Source: an uncultured Actinomycetes bacterium (GTDB lineage: Bacteria; Actinomycetota; Actinomycetes; Nanopelagicales; Nanopelagicaceae). From it: DNA of 64,000 bases. Shown here piece after piece: positions 9,092 through 18,542 of this stretch. Location: positions 1 to 64,000 of the forward strand of contig CAIJOY010000015.1 in assembly GCA_903822425.1 (NCBI GenBank). The letters run 5' to 3'. The position numbers and the translations under genes are program-made. Numbering within the stretch: position 1 is the stretch's first letter; each line of letters begins with the position of its first letter. The notes beneath the pieces are model-generated. The model was given only the letters and a program-made list of their open reading frames with translations, had not been told where the DNA came from and searched no databases.

Positions 9092-9097
9092 TAGTAT
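9092..9097 (+). promoter_or_regulatory. Probable -10 box of a leaderless MFS transcript
   Basis: TAGTAT is followed by six bases and then the GTG start at 9104. With the usual 6-7 base distance from -10 to transcription start, the mRNA would begin at the start codon. Confidence 0.5.
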
Positions 9098-9103
9098 CCC
9101 TCT

Positions 9104-10336
9104 GTGCAAACTCAAGCAATGGCGCGGATCCAAAGCAAGGTCGTCAAAGTCCTTGCACTGGGTCAGATACTCAATGGGATTGGAGTGGCTGGCACCGTTG
9201 CTGCTGGATCACTTTTAGTTTCTTCAATTTCCAAATCAGAAACTTTGGCTGGACTGGCTCAAACTAGTGCCGTATTAGGTGCTGCTGCAATGGCCTTGCC
9301 GTTATCTCGTCTTACGCAACGAGGTGGTCGGCGTTTAGGTCTTTCCATGGGATACAGCGTCGGGTTAATTGGCGCACTTTTTGCAATCATCGGGGGAACG
9401 CAGAGAATTCTTTTCTTGATGTTGCTGGGAACTTTCATGGTTGGCGCAGCTTCAGCTGCAGGTTATCAAGCTCGTTTTGCCGCAGTTGATCTTGCGACGA
9501 ACGAATTGCGATCTCGTCAACTTGCCTTTGTTGTATGGGGATCAACTTTCGGAGCAGTCGCTGGCCCTAATTTAATGCAACCATCCGGAAATTTAGCGCA
9601 AACACTTGGCCTTCCACGATTAGTTGGTCCGTACATCATTGCGGCTATTTCTCTTGCATTAGCCATAATCGTAATTCAATTATTTCTGCGACCAGATCCT
9701 TATCTCACTGCTGTAGATGCGCGCGGCACTGGATCGGTTCATCATCCAGTTCTGCCGGCGCGTGAAGCACTGCGCCTTATTCGACAAAACCCTCTCGCTT
9801 TATTTGCCATAGCATCAATCGCGATTGGTCATGTGGTGATGGTTTCGATTATGTCGATGACTCCAATTCATATGGCACATGCCGAGATGACACTAACCAT
9901 TATTGGCCTGGTAATCAGCATTCACATTGCGGGCATGTATGCACTTTCACCTGTCGTAGGTTATTTAAGCGATAAGTTAGGCAGAATTAAAGTTATCCAA
10001 GTCGGAATTTCTATTCTCCTTCTATCTGCTTTGATTGCCGGAACCTCATCACCTCATGATGCACGTCGATTGGGAGTAGGGCTTTTCTTACTCGGACTTG
10101 GTTGGTCTTGCACCCTTATCGCAGGATCTGCGCTACTTTCTGAATCAGTAGGAAGTGAATTGCGCCCTTCATCGCAAGGAGCGAGTGATCTTGTAATGAA
10201 TTTGATGGGTGCAGGTGGTGGGGCATTAGCTGGAATTGTTATAGGAGTGCTCGGCTATGGTTGGCTATGTGTTTTTGCCTCAGTACCTGTATTTTCGTTA
10301 GCGATTTGGTCCACACGAATTAGGAGGGTGTCATGA
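9104..10336 (+). CDS. Major facilitator superfamily transporter
   Basis: 410 residues, strongly hydrophobic with about twelve predicted membrane segments. SRLTQRGGRRLGLSMGY near residues 66-82 is the cytoplasmic loop 2-3 signature, and GYLSDKLGRIKVI near residue 287 is its pseudo-repeat in the second half. The N-terminal half is Gly/Ala-rich, as in drug or metabolite efflux members. The substrate cannot be determined. The start is a GTG with a -10-like box six bases ahead and no ribosome binding site. The stop overlaps the rhodanese start (ATGA), so the two are translated from one mRNA. Confidence 0.83.
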   Translation: MQTQAMARIQSKVVKVLALGQILNGIGVAGTVAAGSLLVSSISKSETLAGLAQTSAVLGAAAMALPLSRLTQRGGRRLGLSMGYSVGLIGALFAIIGGTQRILFLMLLGTFMVGAASAAGYQARFAAVDLATNELRSRQLAFVVWGSTFGAVAGPNLMQPSGNLAQTLGLPRLVGPYIIAAISLALAIIVIQLFLRPDPYLTAVDARGTGSVHHPVLPAREALRLIRQNPLALFAIASIAIGHVVMVSIMSMTPIHMAHAEMTLTIIGLVISIHIAGMYALSPVVGYLSDKLGRIKVIQVGISILLLSALIAGTSSPHDARRLGVGLFLLGLGWSCTLIAGSALLSESVGSELRPSSQGASDLVMNLMGAGGGALAGIVIGVLGYGWLCVFASVPVFSLAIWSTRIRRVS

Positions 10337-10644
10337 ATTTATCGGCTGTTGAGTTTTCAAACAAAGCCCAAGGATCGAATGTAGTGATCTTGGATGTTCG
10401 CACCGCTGGCGAGTTTGGACAAGGCCATATCGCAGAAGCAATCAATATCGATATCCAAGCTGAAACCTTCTTAAATAAAATCTCAAGCCTAGACAGAAAT
10501 AACACCTACGCCGTTTATTGCCGCAGTGGCCGCCGCTCTGAGATGGCAATCAATGAAATGCAATCGATGGGCTTTGAATCTTTGCTTCATCTGGAGCAAG
10601 GGATTGAGGATTGGATCGCACACGAGTTACCGGTGGTTGTTTAA
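10333..10644 (+). CDS. Single-domain rhodanese-like protein
   Basis: 103 residues, a complete single rhodanese domain. ILDVRTAGEFGQGHI is the early signature, and the active-site loop VYCRSGRRS near residue 60 holds the catalytic Cys followed by Arg, as in GlpE/PspE-type enzymes. The C-terminal HLEQGIEDW matches the usual L.GG...W region in degenerate form. It is probably a cytoplasmic sulphurtransferase. It is translationally coupled to the upstream MFS gene (4-base overlap); a functional link to transport is possible but unproven. Confidence 0.85.
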   Translation: MNLSAVEFSNKAQGSNVVILDVRTAGEFGQGHIAEAINIDIQAETFLNKISSLDRNNTYAVYCRSGRRSEMAINEMQSMGFESLLHLEQGIEDWIAHELPVVV

Positions 10645-10760
10645 TTCGAGCACATACCAACCTCTTCCATGAAGTCACAAATGTCTGAATGAGTGAGGTT
10701 GATACTTCATAGTTTTCCGGAAGCATATTAATATTCACCAACGAGAGAAAAGGTAGAGAA

Positions 10761-10937
10761 ATGTGTAGCAGGATAACGTGTAGGAAATGCGGCAAACCAA
10801 CTTGGTCTGGATGCGGTAAGCACATTGAAGAAGCCTTGCACGGTGTCCCCAAAGCAGAGCGATGCTCATGCGATAAGAACGTACCGGCAGCTAACCGCGG
10901 TGGGTTCTTCTCACGTTTGCTCGGTGGCAATAAGTAG
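10761..10937 (+). CDS. Small cysteine-rich zinc-ribbon-like protein (58 aa)
   Basis: A short ORF from ATG 10761 to TAG 10937, preceded by AAAAGGTAGAGAA, a fair ribosome binding site. The product begins MCSRITCRKCGKPTWSGCGK and ends with a basic GGFFSRLLGGNK tail. Cysteines are arranged C-x2-C, a single C, and C-x-C, with a conserved-looking CGKHIEEAL block. Comparable short proteins with CRKCGKPTWSGCG..IE.AL occur in unrelated bacteria and eukaryotes as uncharacterised proteins, from memory. A zinc-bound fold is likely; function unknown. It stands alone between the rhodanese gene and the convergent membrane-protein gene. Confidence 0.7.
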   Translation: MCSRITCRKCGKPTWSGCGKHIEEALHGVPKAERCSCDKNVPAANRGGFFSRLLGGNK

Positions 10938-10940
10938 TAA

Positions 10941-11336
10941 CTAGTTCTTGCGAGATTTAAAGAAGTTAAACCAACCATATGCTGCGCTGAGAATAAGATA
11001 CGGGGCAGCACTTGCAAGAGATGCAATGAAATCTAGACCAATGCGTGATGGATGTAGACCATCGATTAAAATTATCGAGAAAAGAATAAATCCTGCAAAT
11101 GCTAGGGGTGGAGTAACCGCGCATACATAGGCGGTACCAGAGCGACCGAAACGAACTCCGCCGATCACTACTGCGATCAAAGCAAGGCCAGTAAGTATTC
11201 CGATGCCATGGCGAAAGACCAGTTCGATCATGGCAAAGAAAGCGATGAAAAGGGATTGCAACAGTGCCACTCCTGGCTTTTTTAGCCCTGCAGCGGAAAT
11301 CTTGACGGGTGGACGTTGCGCGGTTGGGGTTGTCAT
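10941..11336 (-). CDS. Small membrane protein, possibly DUF6542-like
   Basis: 131 residues with a basic N-terminus (residues 1-22) and about four hydrophobic segments from residue 25 on, ending in a short basic tail FFKSRKN. No catalytic motif is visible. Proteins of this size and topology are commonly found between ychF and rmuC in actinobacteria, so I suspect that family, but cannot confirm it. Its ATG directly abuts the stop codon of rmuC, which lies upstream on the same strand, so the two are co-transcribed. Function unknown. Confidence 0.6.
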   Translation of the reverse strand: MTTPTAQRPPVKISAAGLKKPGVALLQSLFIAFFAMIELVFRHGIGILTGLALIAVVIGGVRFGRSGTAYVCAVTPPLAFAGFILFSIILIDGLHPSRIGLDFIASLASAAPYLILSAAYGWFNFFKSRKN

Positions 11337-12467
11337 TTAGTTCTCCTCATCTACTTCTTCTACATCGATAAAATCATCTGGGGCATCTAGTGCGAGATTG
11401 CTCTTGAGTTCGCGCACATTTTCAGATACCTCAGGGAATGCTTTTAGTTTAGTGGCATCACCCGAGACTCCTAAATTGAGAATCTTCTTGGCTGGGCTCA
11501 GCACCGTGCTCTCAGCGGTTGGAATCATTTCGTTATAGGCCTTAAGAGTGCTCTTTAAGCGATCACCAACTGTGACGATCTTTGTATGCAAAGCAGCGAC
11601 ATTTTTAAGGAATGTGCCAGCAAGTTCTTGAATTTCCGTCGCACTTTCTGCAAGACGATTACGGCTAAAAATGTATCCCACAGTACGAAGCAGCGCCATC
11701 ATCGTTGTTGGCGTTGCGATAGTGACGCCCTTGGCAAAAGCTTTGTCGAGGAGGCGACTATCTACGCGAAGGGCTTCGGTGAGAATGGATTCAAAAGGAG
11801 CAAAGAGAACGACAAAGTTTGGAGAAGAATCTTTATCTGCATATCCGCGTTTAGCGAGCGCATCAACGTGCTTGAGCAGATCTTTAGCATGCTGTTGAAT
11901 GAGCTCTTCGCGCTCTGCTGGATCTTTGGACTCAAAAGCGTCAAGAATGCGCTCAAATGGAAATTTAGAATCGATGAAGAGAACGCTGGAGCCAGGCAAT
12001 GAAATTGTTACATCGGGGATGCCGATCTTCTCTTCGTTGCTAGTAATGGATTTTTGACGGGTGAAATGTTCTCCCTCAATGAGTCCAGCATTTTCTAGAA
12101 GTTGTTCGAGCTGTGCCTCACCAAATTTTCCGCGCGTTTGAGAACTCGATAGCGCTCCAGCGATCTTTGTAGTCTCATCTAACAGGGATTTATTTGTTGT
12201 CGCCATATTAGTAAGGTCTTTACGAATATCTTGTTCCGCAGCGATACGACTGCGATCTGCTTCACGTGCTTGAGTGGAGAGCAGCTCAACAGATTTCTTC
12301 ATTGCCTCAAGTTCGGTGGCGACGCGAGTGGTCTCTGTTTGGGCGCTGTGCATCGAGGCAATCTGCTTTTCTAGAGCTGCCACAGCTCCAGAATTACGGT
12401 TGCGCGAGATGGCAAAGCCGAGAGCGATCCCAACGAGCAGGGCAATAATGGCGACGGTAATGGTCAT
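11337..12467 (-). CDS. rmuC: DNA recombination protein RmuC
   Basis: 376 residues: one N-terminal membrane anchor (residues 3-20), a coiled-coil segment of about 90 residues rich in Glu, Lys and Ala, then the RmuC nuclease-like core beginning at QTRGKFGEAQLEQLLE. The core contains IPDVTISLPGSSVLFIDSKFPFE, in which the D..I and D.K acids resemble PD-(D/E)XK nucleases. The protein limits DNA rearrangements in E. coli; the mechanism is not settled. The acidic C-terminal tail is short. It is divergent from ychF, whose start lies 51 bases away. Confidence 0.88.
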   Translation of the reverse strand: MTITVAIIALLVGIALGFAISRNRNSGAVAALEKQIASMHSAQTETTRVATELEAMKKSVELLSTQAREADRSRIAAEQDIRKDLTNMATTNKSLLDETTKIAGALSSSQTRGKFGEAQLEQLLENAGLIEGEHFTRQKSITSNEEKIGIPDVTISLPGSSVLFIDSKFPFERILDAFESKDPAEREELIQQHAKDLLKHVDALAKRGYADKDSSPNFVVLFAPFESILTEALRVDSRLLDKAFAKGVTIATPTTMMALLRTVGYIFSRNRLAESATEIQELAGTFLKNVAALHTKIVTVGDRLKSTLKAYNEMIPTAESTVLSPAKKILNLGVSGDATKLKAFPEVSENVRELKSNLALDAPDDFIDVEEVDEEN

Positions 12468-12503
12468 GGGCCTATCGTGGCATTAACCACTGACGAAGCA
12501 CCG

Positions 12504-12509
12504 TAGGCT
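12504..12509 (+). promoter_or_regulatory. TAGGCT -10-like box before ychF
   Basis: TAGGCT ends nine bases before the ychF ATG, and no good Shine-Dalgarno sequence intervenes. It is the same hexamer as at several other starts in this window, so a leaderless or near-leaderless transcript is likely. Confidence 0.45.
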
Positions 12510-12518
12510 CTACTCCTC

Positions 12519-13592
12519 ATGAGCCTGTCAATCGGAATCGTCGGAATGCCCAATGTGGGTAAGTCCACCCTCTTTAACGCCTTGACCAAGAACAACGTCT
12601 TGGCCGCCAACTATCCCTTTGCCACCATTGAGCCCAACGTGGGAGTTGTTGGTGTTCCGGATCCTCGATTAGCTGTCTTGGCTGGAATTTTCGGTTCACA
12701 AGCACTCTTGCCCGCCGTGGTTTCTTTCGTGGATATTGCCGGCATTGTTAAAGGTGCATCCGAAGGTGCCGGTCTTGGCAATAAATTTTTAGCAAATATT
12801 CGCGAGACAGATGCGATCTGCCAAGTTATCCGCGTATTTAACGATGGCGATGTCGTCCACGTTGAAGGTCGCGTTGATCCAGCAAGTGACATGGAGATTA
12901 TTAATACCGAATTAGCGCTCGCAGATTTGCAGACAATAGAAAAAGCACTACCTCGTTTAGAAAAAGAGGCGCGCACTAATAAAGATCGCCAACATGTTGT
13001 CGATGCAGTGAAAGAGGCTGAGAAAGTTCTCAATGAAGGCAAACCACTTTCTAGTAGCAAGGTAGATCTTGAATTAATCGCCGAACTCCAGTTGATGACT
13101 GCCAAACCATTCTTATATGTTTTTAATGTTGATGCTGCCGAATTAAATGACCAAGAACTGCGCAAATCACTTCAAGCACTGGTTGCACCAGCTGAAGCGA
13201 TTTTCTTAGATGCCAAGACAGAGGCAGAACTTGCAGAACTGAGCGATGAAGATGCCCTCGAACTTCTTGAGTCAATCGGGCTTAAAGAGCCGGGTCTTGC
13301 CACACTTGCCCATGTTGGTTTTAAAACTTTAGGGTTGCAGACTTATTTAACTGCTGGACCAAAAGAGGCACGAGCCTGGACAATTCATGTAGGAGACACA
13401 GCTCCTATGGCGGCCGGTGTTATTCATACAGATTTCCAGAAGGGTTTTATTAAAGCCGAAATTGTTTCCTTTGATGATTTGGTTGCATCAGGTTCAATGG
13501 CTGAAGCAAAAGCTCATGGCAAGGTGCGCATGGAAGGTAAGGAATATGTCATGCACGATGGGGATGTTGTTGAATTTAGGTTCAACGTTTAA
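12519..13592 (+). CDS. ychF: Redox-regulated ATPase/GTPase YchF (OLA1 family)
   Basis: 357 residues, full length. Walker A GMPNVGKSTLFNAL is at residues 8-21, the switch motif DIAGIVKGASEGAGLG near 70-85, and the altered G4 segment YVFNVDAAE near 205. The C-terminal TGS domain begins near LQTYLTAGPKEARAWTI and ends with HDGDVVEFRFNV. YchF binds ATP better than GTP, associates with ribosomes and acts in stress responses. It is monocistronic here and converges on the aminotransferase gene with only four bases between them. Confidence 0.95.
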   Translation: MSLSIGIVGMPNVGKSTLFNALTKNNVLAANYPFATIEPNVGVVGVPDPRLAVLAGIFGSQALLPAVVSFVDIAGIVKGASEGAGLGNKFLANIRETDAICQVIRVFNDGDVVHVEGRVDPASDMEIINTELALADLQTIEKALPRLEKEARTNKDRQHVVDAVKEAEKVLNEGKPLSSSKVDLELIAELQLMTAKPFLYVFNVDAAELNDQELRKSLQALVAPAEAIFLDAKTEAELAELSDEDALELLESIGLKEPGLATLAHVGFKTLGLQTYLTAGPKEARAWTIHVGDTAPMAAGVIHTDFQKGFIKAEIVSFDDLVASGSMAEAKAHGKVRMEGKEYVMHDGDVVEFRFNV

Positions 13593-13596
13593 AGAT

Positions 13597-14949
13597 TTAC
13601 GCCCCCGTGTAGTGCTTCCCAATTTCTGTGAGAGCTTTATCTAGCATCTCAAGACCAAGACGAGCATCGGCTTCTGAGATATTGCATGGTGGCGTCATGT
13701 GTAGACGGTTGAAGTTTGGAAATGGCATAAGCCCATTCTTCTTACACGCCGCAATCAGTTCGTTCATTGCTGGACTCGATGCACCGTATGGGGCGATCGG
13801 TGTACGTGCATCGCGATCGGTCACGATGTCCATTCCCCAAAAGACGCCAACGCCTCGAACATCGCCAATAACTTTATGTTTTTTAGCTAATTCGCGAAGC
13901 CCAGGTCCCAAAATTGTTTCGCCAATGTGTGCCGCGTTTTCAACGATCTTCTCTTCTTTCATTGTGTCAATCGTTGCAACTGCAGTTGCGCAAGCCAAAG
14001 GGTGACCAGAATAAGTCAGGCCACCAGGAAAGACTCGATCATCAAAAGTCTTAGCAATGTAGTCAGGAATAATGACGCCACCTAGTGGCACATATCCTGA
14101 TGTAACACCCTTAGCAAAGGCAATCAGGTCTGGCTCAACGCTTGAGTGTTGGAATGCAAACCATTTACCAGTGCGACCAAAACCTGCCATAACTTCATCG
14201 GCGATCCAGAGAATTTCATACTTATCGCACAGTGCGCGGACACCTTCGAGGTATCCCTTAGGTGGAACCAAAATTCCAGCAGTGCCTGGAACGCTTTCTA
14301 ACAAGATTGCTGCGATCGTTTTTGGACCTTCGAAAATGATTGTTTGCTCTAAGTGTTCAAGAGCGCGCTTGCATTCTTCTGCTTCATCTCTAGCCCAAAA
14401 AGCAGAGCGATAAAGATATGGTCCCCAGAAGTGCACATGTCCCGTGCTGTTTTCATTAGGGAAACGACGTGGGTCACCAGTTGCATTAATCGCCGAACCT
14501 GTGTTGCCGTGGTAGGAACGATAAGTTGAAAATACTTTTTGTTTACCAGTATGCAGACGCGCCATGCGGATGGCGTTCTCAACTGCATCTGCACCAGCAT
14601 TGGTGAAGAAAACTTTCTGGAACTTCTTACCCGCTAATTCAACGATGCGCCCAGCAGCTTCATTGCGTGCAATGTTGGCATGTTGTGGAGCGATCGTGGT
14701 GAGCACTGCAGCTTGTTCTTGAATTGCTTTAACAACTTTTGGATGCTGGTGACCGATGTTGGTAAAAACTAACTGACAAGAAAAATCTAAAAATTTCTTT
14801 CCGTCGTAATCCCAGAAATAGGAACCTTGCCCACCAGCCACCGTCATAGGCGAGATCTGGGCTTGAGCTGACCAAGAGTGAAAGACGTGGGCCTTATCTG
14901 CGGCAGAAACACTTGCACCTAGGGCTGGGTTGGCAATTGGCTCGGTCAT
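13597..14949 (-). CDS. Class III PLP-dependent omega-amino acid:pyruvate aminotransferase
   Basis: 450 residues from ATG 14949, chosen over the frame-open start at 15054 because AAGGAG lies just upstream. FTNAGADAVENAIRMAR, YRSYHGNTGS, WIADEVMAGFGRTGKW and the PLP Lys in LIAFAKGVTSGYVPLGG identify class III. The group resembles taurine or beta-alanine:pyruvate transaminases. It is divergent from a CoA-acylating malonate/methylmalonate semialdehyde dehydrogenase gene, which would take the semialdehyde product of beta-alanine or beta-aminoisobutyrate to acetyl-CoA or propionyl-CoA. Taurine or a polyamine-derived substrate is the alternative. Confidence 0.85.
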   Translation of the reverse strand: MTEPIANPALGASVSAADKAHVFHSWSAQAQISPMTVAGGQGSYFWDYDGKKFLDFSCQLVFTNIGHQHPKVVKAIQEQAAVLTTIAPQHANIARNEAAGRIVELAGKKFQKVFFTNAGADAVENAIRMARLHTGKQKVFSTYRSYHGNTGSAINATGDPRRFPNENSTGHVHFWGPYLYRSAFWARDEAEECKRALEHLEQTIIFEGPKTIAAILLESVPGTAGILVPPKGYLEGVRALCDKYEILWIADEVMAGFGRTGKWFAFQHSSVEPDLIAFAKGVTSGYVPLGGVIIPDYIAKTFDDRVFPGGLTYSGHPLACATAVATIDTMKEEKIVENAAHIGETILGPGLRELAKKHKVIGDVRGVGVFWGMDIVTDRDARTPIAPYGASSPAMNELIAACKKNGLMPFPNFNRLHMTPPCNISEADARLGLEMLDKALTEIGKHYTGA

Positions 14950-15009
14950 GGGGTCTCCTTCAGGACATCTAATTGGCTTCACTATAACGCCCTCAAGTAG
15001 GGTGTTCCT

Positions 15010-16494
15010 ATGACTCACATTACGCATTGGATTAATGGCGCACTTTCCACGCAAAAATCAGATCGCCACGGGGATATTTATAACCCGGCCACCGGCCAAG
15101 TAACAGGCAGCGTTGATTTTGCAAGTGCGGCAACTGTGGATGTGGCAGTACAGGCGGCCACCAAGGCATTTACCGAGTGGCGTCATAGTTCGCTGACAAA
15201 GCGCGTACAAGTTCTCTTCGCATTTCGTGAATTAGTCCATGTTAATAAGGAGAAGATTGCGGCCCTGATTACCGCTGAACACGGAAAAGTTCTCAGCGAT
15301 GCAGCAGGTGAAGTCACTCGTGGTCTTGAAGTTGTCGAATTTGCTTGTGGCATTCCCCATCTGCTCAAAGGTGGTTTTTCTGAAGCGGTCTCAACTGGCG
15401 TGGATGTCTATTCAATCCGCCAACCTTTAGGACCAGTTGCAATTATTTCGCCATTTAATTTTCCAGCAATGGTTCCTATGTGGTTTTTCCCAGTCGCAAT
15501 CGCATGCGGCAATAGCGTTGTTCTCAAGCCATCTGAAAAAGATCCCAGTGCGGCGATGTTCATGGCCCAACTTTGGAAAGAAGCCGGACTCCCAGATGGT
15601 GTCTTTAACGTTGTACACGGCGACAAAGAAGCTGTCGATGCGCTTCTAACACATCCAGGAATTAAATCAGTCTCATTTGTTGGATCAACTCCTATTGCTC
15701 GATATGTGTATGAAACCGGAACAAAAGCCGGAAAAAGAATTCAAGCACTCGGTGGTGCCAAAAACCATATGGTTGTTCTTCCTGACGCCGATCTCAACCT
15801 TGCAGCTGATGCTGCAATCAATGCAGGTTTTGGTTCAGCTGGAGAGCGCTGCATGGCAATTTCAGCACTCGTCGCAGTTGAACCGATTGCAGATGAACTC
15901 GTCGCAAAAATTAAAGAGCGCATGGCAACGCTCAAAACCGGCGATGGAACAAAGGGCGCAGATATGGGCCCACTGGTGACTTTGGTACACCGCGACAAAG
16001 TTGCTTCCTATGTTGAAGCTGGCGAAAAAGAAGGTGCCACACTCGTTGTTGACGGTCGCAATGTAAAGGTAGATGGAGATGGTTTCTTCCTCGGACCAAC
16101 ACTTTTTGACAATGTAAAACCTTCAATGTCGATCTATAAAGATGAAATTTTTGGTCCAGTGCTGAGTGTGCTTCGAGTTAAAAGCTATGACGAAGCACTC
16201 AAATTAGTAAATGATCATCCATATGGAAATGGCACCGCAATTTTCACCAATGATGGTGGCGCTGCACGTCGTTATCAAAACGAAGTTGAAGTAGGTATGG
16301 TGGGAATCAACGTTCCTATCCCTGTTCCGATGTCGTATTACTCATTCGGCGGATGGAAGAATTCACTCTTTGGAGATACTCATGCACACGGCACCGAAGG
16401 TGTGCACTTCTTCACTCGTGGCAAAGTTGTTACTAGTCGCTGGTTAGATCCGAGCCATGGCGGTATTAACTTAGGATTCCCACAAAACACTTAA
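15010..16494 (+). CDS. mmsA: CoA-acylating (methyl)malonate-semialdehyde dehydrogenase
   Basis: 494 residues, normal for the family. IISPFNFPAMVPMWFFPVAIACGN, VSFVGSTPIARYVYETG, LGGAKNHMVVLPDAD and the catalytic Cys in GSAGERCMAIS are hallmark MmsA features; the general-base Glu of ordinary aldehyde dehydrogenases is replaced by Asn in this subfamily. It converts malonate or methylmalonate semialdehyde plus CoA to acetyl- or propionyl-CoA and CO2. Divergent from the omega-aminotransferase gene, with 60 bases between starts that must hold both promoters. Role inferred in beta-alanine, pyrimidine or valine breakdown. Confidence 0.9.
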   Translation: MTHITHWINGALSTQKSDRHGDIYNPATGQVTGSVDFASAATVDVAVQAATKAFTEWRHSSLTKRVQVLFAFRELVHVNKEKIAALITAEHGKVLSDAAGEVTRGLEVVEFACGIPHLLKGGFSEAVSTGVDVYSIRQPLGPVAIISPFNFPAMVPMWFFPVAIACGNSVVLKPSEKDPSAAMFMAQLWKEAGLPDGVFNVVHGDKEAVDALLTHPGIKSVSFVGSTPIARYVYETGTKAGKRIQALGGAKNHMVVLPDADLNLAADAAINAGFGSAGERCMAISALVAVEPIADELVAKIKERMATLKTGDGTKGADMGPLVTLVHRDKVASYVEAGEKEGATLVVDGRNVKVDGDGFFLGPTLFDNVKPSMSIYKDEIFGPVLSVLRVKSYDEALKLVNDHPYGNGTAIFTNDGGAARRYQNEVEVGMVGINVPIPVPMSYYSFGGWKNSLFGDTHAHGTEGVHFFTRGKVVTSRWLDPSHGGINLGFPQNT

Positions 16495-16603
16495 CTATTC
16501 GCGCTTAGAAATTGCACGATTTAAGAGTTCTTCATCCTTGATGCTATTCTGCACCGCTCTATTGATGTTGATACAGAGCACAATCGAGAAGAGCTGAGGG
16601 TCA

Positions 16604-18502
16604 ATGTCTAAGTCATCATCCGTGCACTTGGCAGGATTGCCATTAAAAAAGCGCGAGAACCTGCGCAACGTAGCCATCATCGCCCACGTTGACCATGGCA
16701 AGACAACCCTTGTAGATGCAATGTTGTGGCAATCCGGAGCGTTCGCTTCCTATAAGAAGCAAGGCGAAGGCCAAGAACGCATGATGGATTCGATGGACCT
16801 AGAGCGCGAAAAGGGCATCACGATTCTTGCTAAAAACACCGCAGTAAAGCGTGGAGACACCATTGTTAACATCATCGACACTCCAGGTCACGCAGATTTT
16901 GGCGGCGAAGTAGAGCGCGGACTCGAAATGGTTGACGGCGTGATTTTGTTAGTGGATGCTTCAGAAGGACCGCTTCCGCAAACACGTTTCGTATTGCGCA
17001 AAGCGCTAGAAAAAAACCTTCCAGTAATTTTGCTCATCAATAAGGTGGACCGTCCCGATTCACGTATTGCTGAAGTTGTCGATGAAACATACGAACTTTT
17101 CCTAGATTTAGATGCCAACGAAACTCAAATCGAATTTCCTGTGGTTTATGCATCTGCAAAAGCTGGTCGCGCATCTCTGACTCGCCCAGCCGATGGCGGT
17201 ATGCCAGTTGAGGAAAACTTAGATGTTCTCTTTGACACGATCTTTAGTGCAATCCCAGCTCCTGAATATCACGAAGGTGCACCGCTTCAAGCACACGTAA
17301 CAAACCTTGACTCATCGCCATTCCTTGGACGCCTTGCGCTATGCCGCGTTCGCGAAGGTGTTATCAAGAAAGGCCAAACCGTTACCTGGATTAAGACCGA
17401 TGGCACCATGGAGCGTGTAAAAGTTTCAGAACTATTGATTACCGAAGCGCTAGAGCGCGTACCAGCACTTGAAGCTCATCCTGGAGACATCATTGCTGTT
17501 GCAGGTATTGAGACCATTACATTGGGTGAAACTCTGGCCGATAATGAAAATCCACATGCGCTGCCTTTGATCATTGTTGATGAACCATCTATTTCGATGA
17601 CTATCGGTATTAACACATCGCCTTTGGCTGGAAAGAGCGGGAAATTACTGACTGCTCGCCAGGTGAAGAGTCGTCTAGATGCTGAGCTCGTGGGTAACGT
17701 TTCATTGCGAGTACTTACAACTGAGCGTCCAGATACTTGGGAAGTTCAAGGTCGTGGAGAACTTCAGCTTGCCGTACTCGTTGAAATTATGAAGCGCGAA
17801 GGTTTTGAACTTACCGTGGGTAAGCCACAAGTTGTTATCAAGAAGATCGATGGCAAAGTTCATGAACCAATGGAATCTCTGACAATTGATGCACCTGAAG
17901 AATATTTGGGCGTACTTACTCAGTTGATGGCCCTTCGTAAGGGACGCATGGAGCAGATGGTTAACCATGGCACGGGCTGGATCCGCCTGGATTACCGCGT
18001 TCCATCTCGTGGACTTATTGGATTCCGTACAGAATTCTTAACTGAAACTCGCGGTACAGGTTTACTTCACCACGTATTTGATGGATATGAAGCATGGCAT
18101 GGTGATATCCGCACACGCGGTACCGGTTCCCTCGTGTCAGATCGTATGGGCACCGTAACTTCTTATGCTCTCTATGGCACACAAGATCGCGGAAGCATCT
18201 TCGTCGAGCCTGGCGATGAAGTGTATGAAGGCATGGTCATCGGTGAGAACTCACGTTCTGAAGATATGGATGTCAACTGTGTTCGCGAAAAGAAACTCAC
18301 CAACATGCGCGCATCTGGCACCGATGAAACTGAACGTTTGATTCCGCCAAAGAAACTCAACATGGAAGGCGCTCTCGAGTTTTGCCGCGAAGATGAGTGC
18401 GTGGAAGTTACCCCAGCTGTTGTTCGCATCCGCAAGGTAGTTCTTGATGGATCAGAGCGCGCTCGCTCAACTGCCCGCGCCAAGAAGGCCAACCAGAGCT
18501 AG
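16604..18502 (+). CDS. typA: Ribosome-associated GTPase BipA/TypA
   Basis: 632 residues. The translational GTPase domain starts with [16 protein letters not shown] near residue 28; [12 protein letters not shown] is the switch I region, [16 protein letters not shown] the G3 motif and [10 protein letters not shown] the G4 motif. The EF-G-like domains III and V and the BipA-specific C-terminal region (with [13 protein letters not shown] and [16 protein letters not shown]) follow. It takes part in 50S assembly and stress adaptation. GAGGG precedes the ATG, within a 109-base gap after mmsA. The Lys-rich tail is common in actinobacteria. Confidence 0.96.
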   Translation: MSKSSSVHLAGLPLKKRENLRNVAIIAHVDHGKTTLVDAMLWQSGAFASYKKQGEGQERMMDSMDLEREKGITILAKNTAVKRGDTIVNIIDTPGHADFGGEVERGLEMVDGVILLVDASEGPLPQTRFVLRKALEKNLPVILLINKVDRPDSRIAEVVDETYELFLDLDANETQIEFPVVYASAKAGRASLTRPADGGMPVEENLDVLFDTIFSAIPAPEYHEGAPLQAHVTNLDSSPFLGRLALCRVREGVIKKGQTVTWIKTDGTMERVKVSELLITEALERVPALEAHPGDIIAVAGIETITLGETLADNENPHALPLIIVDEPSISMTIGINTSPLAGKSGKLLTARQVKSRLDAELVGNVSLRVLTTERPDTWEVQGRGELQLAVLVEIMKREGFELTVGKPQVVIKKIDGKVHEPMESLTIDAPEEYLGVLTQLMALRKGRMEQMVNHGTGWIRLDYRVPSRGLIGFRTEFLTETRGTGLLHHVFDGYEAWHGDIRTRGTGSLVSDRMGTVTSYALYGTQDRGSIFVEPGDEVYEGMVIGENSRSEDMDVNCVREKKLTNMRASGTDETERLIPPKKLNMEGALEFCREDECVEVTPAVVRIRKVVLDGSERARSTARAKKANQS

Positions 18503-18542
18503 ATACAGCGCAATGTCGCCCCTTTCAGGTTGAATGGGCGCC

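Noticed and set aside
15009-15054. Long N-terminus of the omega-aminotransferase overlapping mmsA
   Set aside because: The start at 14949 has AAGGAG upstream and the family-typical N-terminus; the extension would run into the divergent coding sequence.
16495-16701. A minus-strand ORF of 68 codons between mmsA and typA
   Set aside because: Most of it lies in the leader and start of typA on the opposite strand; the codons match no family and the typA ribosome site explains the sequence.
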